From the NCBI GenBank assembly GCA_003562605.1, contig PWUG01000347.1, forward strand, positions 1 through 19,908: a stretch of DNA of 19,908 nt, written 5' to 3'. This document shows, one piece after another, positions 7,106 through 13,910 of the stretch (the first letter of the stretch is position 1; the number at the start of each line of letters is the position of its first letter). Under the pieces are notes generated by a model that saw only the letters and a program-made list of their open reading frames with translations, ran no database searches and was not told the origin of the DNA. Source of the stretch: Syntrophomonadaceae bacterium (GTDB lineage: Bacteria > Bacillota_D > Dethiobacteria > DTU022). The position numbers were made by a program, and so were the translations under genes.

Positions 7106-8380
7106 ATGAAAGCGCGTCTGGTATTAATTGCCGTTGTCATTATACTTGTGCTGACAGTTGTAATCTGGGCTTCCGCAATTGACTTTGAGCCTCTCAGCCT
7201 GGATTACCTGAGGCATTTTGGCCTGCTGTTTGCCGCAACCGGCCTGGTGTTAATATTTATGCAATTTGTTTTTGTTTCCCGGATTAAAGCAATTGAAGAA
7301 GGCTTCGGTTTGGACCGGATGTTCCAGTGGCACAGGTATTTCGGACGGGCCGGCCTTGGCCTTGTTTGGATGCATGCAGCCATGATTTTGGTTTTCCGCT
7401 TAATTGAATTTGGAGAACTTTTTCTATCAACTTTTATCTGGGTTGGGGCGGCGGCCCTGCTCGGTTTTTCGGTTACAGCTGCGCTTGCTTCATTACACAA
7501 AAAAATAGGTTTAGCCTATGAAGCCTGGCGCAATATTCATCTGTTCAACTACTTGCTGTTTCCATTCGTTTTGATCCACGTCTTTCACTATTCCATCAGT
7601 GCCGCTTCACCATTTTTTTATTTCTGGCTGGTCCTGGTTGTTCTCTACGCAGCACTGATTGCCTACCGTATCATTAGGATTATAACCATTAGAAGTAATC
7701 CCTATGAAGTTGTCGAGGTTAAACAGGAAGCCGAAGATATCTGGAGTCTCTTTTTTAAAGGAAAAAAGATTGGTTTTCGGCCGGGACAATTTATGATTAT
7801 ACAGCTTTTGCGCAACGGCCGGCGCTCTTCCCCGCATCCTTTTACTATTTCAAACAGCCCCACCCGGGAGAATTTGTCGATAACCCCGAAAGAACTTGGC
7901 GATTTTACCTTGACCATCAAGGAAACCAGGGTTGGTGATCAGGCTGTCATCGATGCTCCGTACGGTGTTTTCAGTTTCTTAAATTATAGGCAGGATGAAC
8001 TTGTTTTTATCGCCGGTGGGATAGGGATCACCCCTTTTATGAGTATGCTGCGCTATATCTACGATCAGAAGCTTGATCTCAAAGTGACCCTTTTCTGGGC
8101 AAATCGCGATGAAAGCAGTCTCTGCTTCAGGGAAGAACTTCAGGAAATGGAAAAAGAAATGGATGGTTTAAAAACAATACTGGTTATGTCCGACCAGCCT
8201 GACTGGCCTGGTGATAAGGGCTTCATCAGCGCAGAGATGATCGTTAATTACCTGGGCAACCTCAGTAATAAAGACTTTTATGTCTGTGGCCCGCCTCCGA
8301 TGATCAAGGCGGTTATTGCCGATTTAAAGAACCGGCAAGTTCCTCCGTCCAGGATCCATACTGAGATTTTTGAACTCTAA
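7106..8380 (+). CDS. NOX/ferric-reductase-type transmembrane flavocytochrome
   Basis: Six-helix membrane protein joined to a cytosolic FAD/NAD(P)H reductase domain, expected to carry electrons from NAD(P)H across the membrane through two b hemes. Helices at about 4-24, 33-57, 77-99, 108-130, 145-167 and 169-192. Heme ligands: H76 and H90 with 13 residues between them, H145 and H158 with 12 between, the spacing of the NADPH-oxidase/ferric-reductase family. The reductase part has HPFTIS (244-249, FAD), AGGIGITP (323-330, nucleotide) and CGPPPM (394-399). ATG at 7106 follows GGAGG (7094-7098) by 7 bases. The electron acceptor (ferric iron, oxygen, a quinone or a partner protein) cannot be read from sequence. 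The amidohydrolase gene begins 52 bases downstream, so co-transcription is likely. Confidence 0.88.
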   Translation: MKARLVLIAVVIILVLTVVIWASAIDFEPLSLDYLRHFGLLFAATGLVLIFMQFVFVSRIKAIEEGFGLDRMFQWHRYFGRAGLGLVWMHAAMILVFRLIEFGELFLSTFIWVGAAALLGFSVTAALASLHKKIGLAYEAWRNIHLFNYLLFPFVLIHVFHYSISAASPFFYFWLVLVVLYAALIAYRIIRIITIRSNPYEVVEVKQEAEDIWSLFFKGKKIGFRPGQFMIIQLLRNGRRSSPHPFTISNSPTRENLSITPKELGDFTLTIKETRVGDQAVIDAPYGVFSFLNYRQDELVFIAGGIGITPFMSMLRYIYDQKLDLKVTLFWANRDESSLCFREELQEMEKEMDGLKTILVMSDQPDWPGDKGFISAEMIVNYLGNLSNKDFYVCGPPPMIKAVIADLKNRQVPPSRIHTEIFEL

Positions 8381-8417
8381 GATGATCAAGTAAATATGAT
8401 ATGGCGCATAAGCGTCG

Positions 8418-8424
8418 AAAGGAG
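8418..8424 (+). promoter_or_regulatory. Ribosome binding site fixing a TTG start
   Basis: AAAGGAG lies 8 bases before the TTG at 8433. No in-frame ATG fits as well, so this site decides the start of the first amidohydrolase gene. Confidence 0.75.
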
Positions 8425-8432
8425 CTAAGTAT

Positions 8433-10058
8433 TTGAATTTCATATTTCACAATGGCCGGGTTATAACCGTTGACCGTGACAATGATTCAGCAACAGCTGT
8501 GGCTGTAGAGGGAAACAAAATTTTTGCTGTTGGCAGCGATGAGGAGATCCTTGCGCTTGGAGGCGACAGGACAGAGTTAATAGACCTGGGTGGAAAGTCT
8601 TTGCTTCCAGGTTTCAATGACAGCCACCTGCATTTAGTCGGTTATGCCCTTACTGCGGGAAAAGTCGATTTGCGTCACTGCAAAAGCATAGAGCAAGTCG
8701 TCAGTGAAATTCAAAACTTTATCAGCGAACGCAAGGTTGAAAAAGGTCAATGGGTTCTTGGTTGGGGTTGGGATCACGGACTTTTTAAAGAAAAACGGAT
8801 GCCGAACCGACGTGTTCTTGACCGGGCCGCCCCTGAAAATCCACTTTCGATCATGCGCACCTGCTGTCATATCTGTTCGGTTAATACAAGCGCTCTAAGA
8901 AAAGCCGGTATTTTTATAAACCCGCCAATTTTAGATGGAGGCAGTGTGGAAACTGATGGAGAGGGAGTCCCAACCGGGGTTTTAAAAGAAAAGGCGATGC
9001 AGCTGGTTATGAATTTAATCCCACCAGCGGATAGAGATATGCTCAAGGGTTTGATTAAATCGGCAGCACGGGATTTCCTGGCCGCAGGTTTAACTTCAGT
9101 GCAGACTGATGACCTGGCAGCTCTCGGCAGTGAAAAGCTGCCGGAACTTATCGAGGCTTATCAAGATCTTGAAAGTTCAGGGAATTTAGGACTGCGCATA
9201 AATCTGCAGCCGTTGTTAATGACAGTTGATGAGCTTAAGTCTTTTCTTGAGCTTGGCTACAAGACCGGCCAGGGCAGCGAGTTTTTTAAAATAGGCCCTT
9301 TAAAACTGTTAACCGACGGTTCGATTGGCGGCCGGACAGCGCTGCTCTCGGCCCCGTATAATGACAGCATCGATAATTGTGGAATAGCGGTTTTGTCCCG
9401 GCATGAACTGGAAAAACTGGTCGAACTCGCTCACAGAAACGGGATGCAGGTTGCCTCTCACGCCATTGGAGATGCGGCGATAGATATGGTGCTTGGTGTA
9501 TATGAGGATGTCAATCGCCGTTATTTGCGATCTGATCCCCGTTTCAGGATTATTCATGTCTCGGTGGTCAGGCAGGACCTTCTTGAACGCTTCAGGTCAC
9601 AGGGTGTAATCGCCGACATTCAACCGTCTTTCATACCCTCAGACAATGCCCTTGTTGACCTGCACCTCGGCCCGGAACGGGCTGCATGGACATACCGCTG
9701 GAAAGATTTTGTCGATTGCGGCATAATTACAGCCTGCGGCACTGATTGTCCGGTAGAAAATTACGAGCCGCTGGCTACAATTAATGCTGCGCTGACCAGG
9801 CAGGATATGAATGGCAACCCGCCCGGCGGATGGTTTCCCGATCAGAAATTAAGCCTGGCCGATACCCTGCATATGTATACTATGGGTTCAGCTTACTGCA
9901 GCTTCGAAGAAGATATTAAAGGCAGTATAACGGCCGGAAAACTGGCCGATATGGTAGTCTTATCCGGGGACATTACTGCGAACGAACCGGAGGTTATTAA
10001 AGATTTAAAGGTGGATCTGACTATGGTCGGCGGTAAGATCGCTTTCAGGCGTCAATAA
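8433..10058 (+). CDS. YtcJ-like amidohydrolase (amidohydrolase family 3), copy 1
   Basis: Metal-dependent hydrolase of the TIM-barrel amidohydrolase superfamily, 541 aa, resembling YtcJ and N-substituted formamide deformylase; the substrate is unknown. The split beta-sandwich domain is made of the first 57 residues (FHNGRVITVD) and the last 40 (AGKLADMVVL, 511-520). Barrel residues: H65 and H67 (GFNDSHLHL), a probable carboxylated lysine K291 in KLLTDGSIGGRTA (291-303), H343 (SHAIGDAA), H375 (IIHVS) and D438 (CGTDCPVE). No signal peptide, so it is cytosolic. The TTG start is set by AAAGGAG 8 bases upstream. It stands between the flavocytochrome and a membrane protein gene, with gaps of 52 and 25 bases, so an operon is likely. 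A paralogue lies at 11105-12820. Confidence 0.9.
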   Translation: MNFIFHNGRVITVDRDNDSATAVAVEGNKIFAVGSDEEILALGGDRTELIDLGGKSLLPGFNDSHLHLVGYALTAGKVDLRHCKSIEQVVSEIQNFISERKVEKGQWVLGWGWDHGLFKEKRMPNRRVLDRAAPENPLSIMRTCCHICSVNTSALRKAGIFINPPILDGGSVETDGEGVPTGVLKEKAMQLVMNLIPPADRDMLKGLIKSAARDFLAAGLTSVQTDDLAALGSEKLPELIEAYQDLESSGNLGLRINLQPLLMTVDELKSFLELGYKTGQGSEFFKIGPLKLLTDGSIGGRTALLSAPYNDSIDNCGIAVLSRHELEKLVELAHRNGMQVASHAIGDAAIDMVLGVYEDVNRRYLRSDPRFRIIHVSVVRQDLLERFRSQGVIADIQPSFIPSDNALVDLHLGPERAAWTYRWKDFVDCGIITACGTDCPVENYEPLATINAALTRQDMNGNPPGGWFPDQKLSLADTLHMYTMGSAYCSFEEDIKGSITAGKLADMVVLSGDITANEPEVIKDLKVDLTMVGGKIAFRRQ

Positions 10059-10083
10059 GTTGATCTTGGGAGTAAAAAGATAA

Positions 10084-10968
10084 ATGGACCGCCAGAAAGG
10101 ATTGAGCAGTATCAGTAAAAAATTTACCCTGGGTATCCCTATTGACTTAAGCTATTCAACAAACCGCATTATTGTTGGTTTATCTTTAATCTCTTTTGCA
10201 GTCGTGCTGGTTTACAGGCTTATTATAGGTACTCCGTTTATTTCCGCGTCATATATTGCTGCTGCCGCAGGTTTTGCTGTTTTTTTGAATTGGGCGTCAG
10301 GCCGGGAAATAGATCCAGCCAACGATTGGTCTGCATTTGTTGCCCTGCCGGTAACTTTTCTTATCGCCCTGTTATACGGCCCCCCGGCATTTATTGCGCT
10401 TTTGTTTATCCTGCTTTTCAGCAGGATCCTTAACGGAACAACCGGAATGCAGGCGACTGCTATCGATTCTGCCATAATCCTTATCCTTGGAGGAGTGCTC
10501 CATTATGATGGTATCATAACGGCTTTGCCGATCCTCACCGTGGTTTTTATTCTCGATGCCCTGCTAAAACCGGTTAATAGAAGGCAGGTATATTTTGCCC
10601 TGGCAGCCATCTTAATGTTCGGGGCAATGCTGGTGTTTTTGCCCGGAGAACCGCCCTTGCTACAGAACTTAAGCCCCTGCGCGGTTTTTGCTTCATTTCT
10701 GCTTATAACAGCCGCAGCTGTAGTTATTTATTTGGCCAAAGACGATCGGACCTATAACTATCAGGGAGGGTTTATGCTCCAGGCCAGTCGGATTATTGTC
10801 TCGCAGGTGCTGATTGTTTTTTTTATTCTGGCAGAGTTGTTTATTAAAGGTAGTATAGCGCTTTTATTCTTTTATCCTGCCGCAGCAGCTTACTGCGGGG
10901 CAGCTCTTTATCATGTGGTCGCTTCGGTCCGGGATAAGAGGCTCAACAAGCTCTTCATTTCCCGGTAA
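10084..10968 (+). CDS. Multi-pass membrane protein of unknown function
   Basis: I do not recognise this family. The 294-aa product is very hydrophobic, with roughly eight to ten membrane segments (about 29-48, 53-71, 84-115, 128-161, 169-186, 199-217, 235-254, 258-277) and a basic C-terminus (RDKRLNKLFISR). The most distinctive segment is the charged loop WASGREIDPANDWSAF (70-85), the best place to look for conserved function. ATG at 10084 follows GGGAG (10068-10072) at a slightly long spacing of 11 bases. It starts 25 bases after amidohydrolase copy 1, so the two are probably co-transcribed. Import of the amidohydrolase's substrate would be a guess with no motif behind it. Confidence 0.75.
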   Translation: MDRQKGLSSISKKFTLGIPIDLSYSTNRIIVGLSLISFAVVLVYRLIIGTPFISASYIAAAAGFAVFLNWASGREIDPANDWSAFVALPVTFLIALLYGPPAFIALLFILLFSRILNGTTGMQATAIDSAIILILGGVLHYDGIITALPILTVVFILDALLKPVNRRQVYFALAAILMFGAMLVFLPGEPPLLQNLSPCAVFASFLLITAAAVVIYLAKDDRTYNYQGGFMLQASRIIVSQVLIVFFILAELFIKGSIALLFFYPAAAAYCGAALYHVVASVRDKRLNKLFISR

Positions 10969-11016
10969 AGTTGTCAGCTTAAATAAATTCATCTTTTAGC
11001 CGCCTCCCTGTTAGAA

Positions 11017-11022
11017 TATAAT
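11017..11022 (+). promoter_or_regulatory. Possible -10 box upstream of amidohydrolase copy 2
   Basis: A perfect TATAAT lies in the 136-base gap after the membrane protein gene. The -35 region is poor (TTTTAG, 17 bases upstream). A start near 11029 would make the GTG at 11030 almost leaderless and gives a 76-base leader to the preferred ATG at 11105. Confidence 0.35.
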
Positions 11023-11086
11023 AGGATATGTGTATCAAAGACAGGAGTTAGAATTCCGGTTCCTGGATTTTTATTATATCAGAAGC

Positions 11087-11095
11087 AGAGAGGGG
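11087..11095 (+). promoter_or_regulatory. Purine-rich ribosome binding site for amidohydrolase copy 2
   Basis: AGAGAGGGG lies 9 bases before ATG 11105. It favours this start over GTG 11030 (weak site) and over ATG 11147, which matches the paralogue's N-terminus but has no ribosome binding site. Confidence 0.5.
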
Positions 11096-11104
11096 TACCC
11101 TGGA

Positions 11105-12820
11105 ATGACAGTGTCTCCGGATCATAAGCACCGCTTAAAAAACGATATGGTTTTTTATAACGGGGTAATTTACACTGCTGACAGCAGTGATAATATAGTT
11201 GAAGCCCTTGCAGTAAAAAATGGGAAGATAGTTTTTACCGGCAGTAATAAAGAAGTGGAAAAAATCCTTGATGGCGCTGCAGAAATAATCGACCTGGAAG
11301 GTAAAATGCTCCTGCCCGGTTTTATAGATGCTCATATCCATGCCCCGGGCAGAGCCCTGACCGACCTCTTCAACATAAGCCTTTATGAAGCGCCCGGTCA
11401 AGAGGCAATTATCGAAACTGTCGAGCGGTATGTAAAAAGAAATCCTGAACTTGAAATATATTATGGTGAAGGGTTTTCAATCGGGGCTTTTCGAGAAGAT
11501 GAAGTATCCCGGGGGCCCAAAAAAGAGCATCTTGACCGGATTTGTTCAACTAAACCGATTGTACTTTATTCGTCCGATTGCCACCTGGCCTGGTTAAACA
11601 GTAAGGCTTTCGAATTTTTTGGCATAACCGGGAACAGCCCGTCACCCCGGGGTGGGGTTATTGAAAAAGATCCCCTTACAGGTGAACTGTGGGGTACACT
11701 TAAGGAAGCGGCGATGCGGCTTATTCCCGAACAGAAATATGATACCGGCCAGGTTGAAGAGGCAATGCGGTTATTTCAGCAGTCCCTGCACAGCCTGGGT
11801 TATACCGGGATATTATCAGTTTCCATGGCTTCTGCTCCTCCCCTGGAGGCTATCCGCTCATTGGAGAAAAAAGAAAATCTTAAGCTTTATGTGTCCTCAA
11901 CCGTTACCATAGATCCGGAAAAAGATCTGAATAGTCAGTTTGATCAGATACAAGAACTGCGGGCCGTATTCAGTACGGACCTGCACTCTGTTAACACTGC
12001 CAAGTTTTTTGCTGACGGAGTTGTAGAGGGAGCGACCGCTTATCTTCTCGAGCCATACAGCGCCGTAGCCGGGAAAGGAAGCGATTATTGCGGTGAATTC
12101 CTGTGGGATCCGGATAAACTTAAGGAAGCATTTCTCCTGGCTAACAGTGCCGGTTTACAGGTTCATGTACATTCTATCGGTGATGCCTCGACCAGGTATG
12201 TTCTTAACGCTCTTGAACAGGTTCGAGAACGTCTTCCTGGTCGGGATTACCGCAACACTATTACCCATCTGCAGCTGGTCGAACCTTCGGATATCAGCCG
12301 ATTCAGAAAAATGCAGGTTATTGCCGCCATCCAGCCTTACTGGCATTATAAGGAACCGGGCTGGTGGGAAGCGGTGGACTATCATATGCTTGGCGAGCGC
12401 GCAGAAAGAGAATACCCGCTTCAGTCGTTTTTGAGGGCCGGTGTTGTAGTCGTTTCTTCGTCTGACCATCCGGTTACTCCCGATCCTAACCCGTTAAAGG
12501 CGATCAGGGCCGGAGTTACCCGTAATCTGATTGCTGAAGAAAGTTATGGTGTTGATCCGATTGAAGATATAGACGATCCACGGGGGCTTTTAAACAAAGG
12601 GGAACGCAGTTCCCTAACTGATATGATCAGAAGTTTTACTGCCGGAAGCGCATATGCCCTGTTCAGGGATGATGTTACCGGCTCGCTCGAAGCAGGCAAA
12701 AATGCAGATTTAATCATACTCGATCAAAACCTCTTTACCACTGAGCCTCTGCTTATAGACAAGGTGCGCGTCCTTAAAACCTATTTTAAAGGGGAACTTG
12801 TTTTTAATGCGGGGGAATGA
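11105..12820 (+). CDS. YtcJ-like amidohydrolase (amidohydrolase family 3), copy 2
   Basis: Second metal-dependent hydrolase of the same family, 571 aa from the chosen start. Shared landmarks with copy 1: FYNGVIYTAD (17-26), the metal pair H77/H79 in PGFIDAHIH, FFADGVVEGATA (301-312) preceded by K300, HSIGDAS (356-362), H388 (ITHLQ), D454 (SSSDHPV) and the closing GSLEAGKNADLIILD (526-540). It differs in having VHVHSIGD (two His, 354 and 356), a longer C-terminal third and another active-site surround (PYWHYKEPGWW, 411-421), so its substrate is probably different. The frame is open to GTG 11030, which would add 25 residues that do not look like the family. It is cytosolic, has no signal peptide, and the substrate is unknown. 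Confidence 0.9.
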   Translation: MTVSPDHKHRLKNDMVFYNGVIYTADSSDNIVEALAVKNGKIVFTGSNKEVEKILDGAAEIIDLEGKMLLPGFIDAHIHAPGRALTDLFNISLYEAPGQEAIIETVERYVKRNPELEIYYGEGFSIGAFREDEVSRGPKKEHLDRICSTKPIVLYSSDCHLAWLNSKAFEFFGITGNSPSPRGGVIEKDPLTGELWGTLKEAAMRLIPEQKYDTGQVEEAMRLFQQSLHSLGYTGILSVSMASAPPLEAIRSLEKKENLKLYVSSTVTIDPEKDLNSQFDQIQELRAVFSTDLHSVNTAKFFADGVVEGATAYLLEPYSAVAGKGSDYCGEFLWDPDKLKEAFLLANSAGLQVHVHSIGDASTRYVLNALEQVRERLPGRDYRNTITHLQLVEPSDISRFRKMQVIAAIQPYWHYKEPGWWEAVDYHMLGERAEREYPLQSFLRAGVVVVSSSDHPVTPDPNPLKAIRAGVTRNLIAEESYGVDPIEDIDDPRGLLNKGERSSLTDMIRSFTAGSAYALFRDDVTGSLEAGKNADLIILDQNLFTTEPLLIDKVRVLKTYFKGELVFNAGE

Positions 12821-12868
12821 ATTCTATAAGAAGCTTTATTTATCATCGATGACAAGGTTGGTGTTTGT

Positions 12869-13789
12869 ATGAATGGAATAAAATTGTTTCTATTGATCAT
12901 ATTTTTTTTGTTGTTGATTCCTGTCGGCTGGGTTTTTCAGGCCGGTTTAACTGCCGAACATACTGTACTCAACAGCGATTACTATCACGATTTGCTCGAA
13001 GAAACCGATCTAACCGCTTACTTTCAAGAATTGCTGCATGATCGCCTGTTCGAGGATATTTCGGAACATATTCCGGAAAGCCTGGCGATCGTAGTGGCCG
13101 ATGCATTAATGATTGTTTTTGACGAGAATTGGCTGGAGGAGCAGATCCTTCTTATAACCGATGACCTGCTGCTGTATGTAAAAGGGGACCAACCCTCGGT
13201 GCAGGCTGTTATTGATGTACGTGAAAAGAAAGAGGAGGTCAGATACAACCTTGAAACAGCTTTGACTCTATTGCCGGGTCAGCTCCTGACCATGCTCGGT
13301 TTTGACCCGCAGGATATTGGAGATTTCACAGAGATGGTAGTTGATGAGATGCCCCTGCCCGATCAGATTGCAGTAAAGGAACTTTTATCCGAAGAAGGGG
13401 AAAAGGGAGATCTGATGACTTCACTGATCAGGGTAAGGCAGTATCGTTCATTATACACCTACCTGACGTACGCCGCTCTAATCCTGCTCTTATTATTTAA
13501 TTACCTGCTGGCCGGAGCGGCAAGGGCTTCAAAATGGATCGGTGCCGCTGTAATTGCGTCCGGGATAAGTTTTTTCATGATCCTGCAGATAGTTCTGATG
13601 ATTTTATTAGCACCCCTCACAGCTGCTTTGGAAGCAGACGGCCTGCTTCGCCCGGAGATTGTTATCTCCGTCGTAGAATTCAGCGCAGCCCAAACGACCT
13701 TCATACCAGTGTACTTCAGTCTGGCAGGATTCGTTCTAATGCTGAGCGGGATTCTGGTCGGCAGGCTGGTTAAAAGAAATACAATTTAA
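12869..13789 (+). CDS. Membrane protein with large extracytoplasmic domain, unknown function
   Basis: I do not recognise a named family. The 306-aa product has an N-terminal signal anchor (about 4-24), an acidic, mostly helical outer domain (25-196; segments such as YYHDLLEETDLTAYF and WLEEQILLITDDLLLYVKG), then three membrane helices (about 197-217, 222-250, 280-300) and a basic tail (GRLVKRNTI). No cysteines or obvious catalytic motif. ATG at 12869 has only a weak upstream site (AAGGTTGG). It lies between the second amidohydrolase (48-base gap) and the RND gene, which has its own promoter, so it is probably not part of the efflux unit. A sensor or cell-envelope role would fit the layout but is speculation. 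Confidence 0.75.
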   Translation: MNGIKLFLLIIFFLLLIPVGWVFQAGLTAEHTVLNSDYYHDLLEETDLTAYFQELLHDRLFEDISEHIPESLAIVVADALMIVFDENWLEEQILLITDDLLLYVKGDQPSVQAVIDVREKKEEVRYNLETALTLLPGQLLTMLGFDPQDIGDFTEMVVDEMPLPDQIAVKELLSEEGEKGDLMTSLIRVRQYRSLYTYLTYAALILLLLFNYLLAGAARASKWIGAAVIASGISFFMILQIVLMILLAPLTAALEADGLLRPEIVISVVEFSAAQTTFIPVYFSLAGFVLMLSGILVGRLVKRNTI

Positions 13790-13837
13790 GAGAATAGGTA
13801 ATGAAAATAATTGATACCTTTTATTAATCTCATGATA

Positions 13838-13846
13838 TGCTATAAT
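13838..13846 (+). promoter_or_regulatory. Extended -10 promoter of the RND-tetR operon
   Basis: TGC followed by a perfect TATAAT (13841-13846) forms an extended -10 element, which can work without a good -35; none with 16-18 base spacing is evident (CTTTTA at 13818). TTGATA at 13811 is 24 bases from the -10, too far. Transcription should begin near 13853, just before the palindrome. Confidence 0.6.
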
Positions 13847-13855
13847 ATAACATAA

Positions 13856-13885
13856 ACTGACCGACCGGTCGGCCGGCCGGTCAGT
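13856..13885 (+). promoter_or_regulatory. 30-bp palindromic TetR-type operator
   Basis: Arms ACTGACCG and CGGTCAGT enclose a GC-rich core; 26 of 30 positions are symmetrical about 13870/13871. Inside lie two overlapping dyads, a perfect 12-base CCGACCGGTCGG at 13861-13872 and a 10-of-12 one at 13869-13880, with centres 8 bases apart. It begins about 3 bases after the predicted transcription start, so a bound protein would block initiation. GACCG/CGGTC half-sites are common in TetR-family operators. The likely binder is the TetR-type protein encoded at the end of the same operon. Confidence 0.75.
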
Positions 13886-13910
13886 GTGACTGTTTCGGAG
13901 GCAAATATTA

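Noticed and set aside
11030..11104. GTG start adding 25 residues to amidohydrolase copy 2
   Set aside because: It would be almost leaderless relative to the only -10 box, lacks a clear ribosome binding site, and the residues have no counterpart in copy 1.
13856..13885. Reading the GC-rich palindrome as a transcription terminator
   Set aside because: No T-run follows on the plus strand, and it sits directly after a -10 box and before a start codon, which fits an operator better. The gene upstream ends 66 bases earlier.
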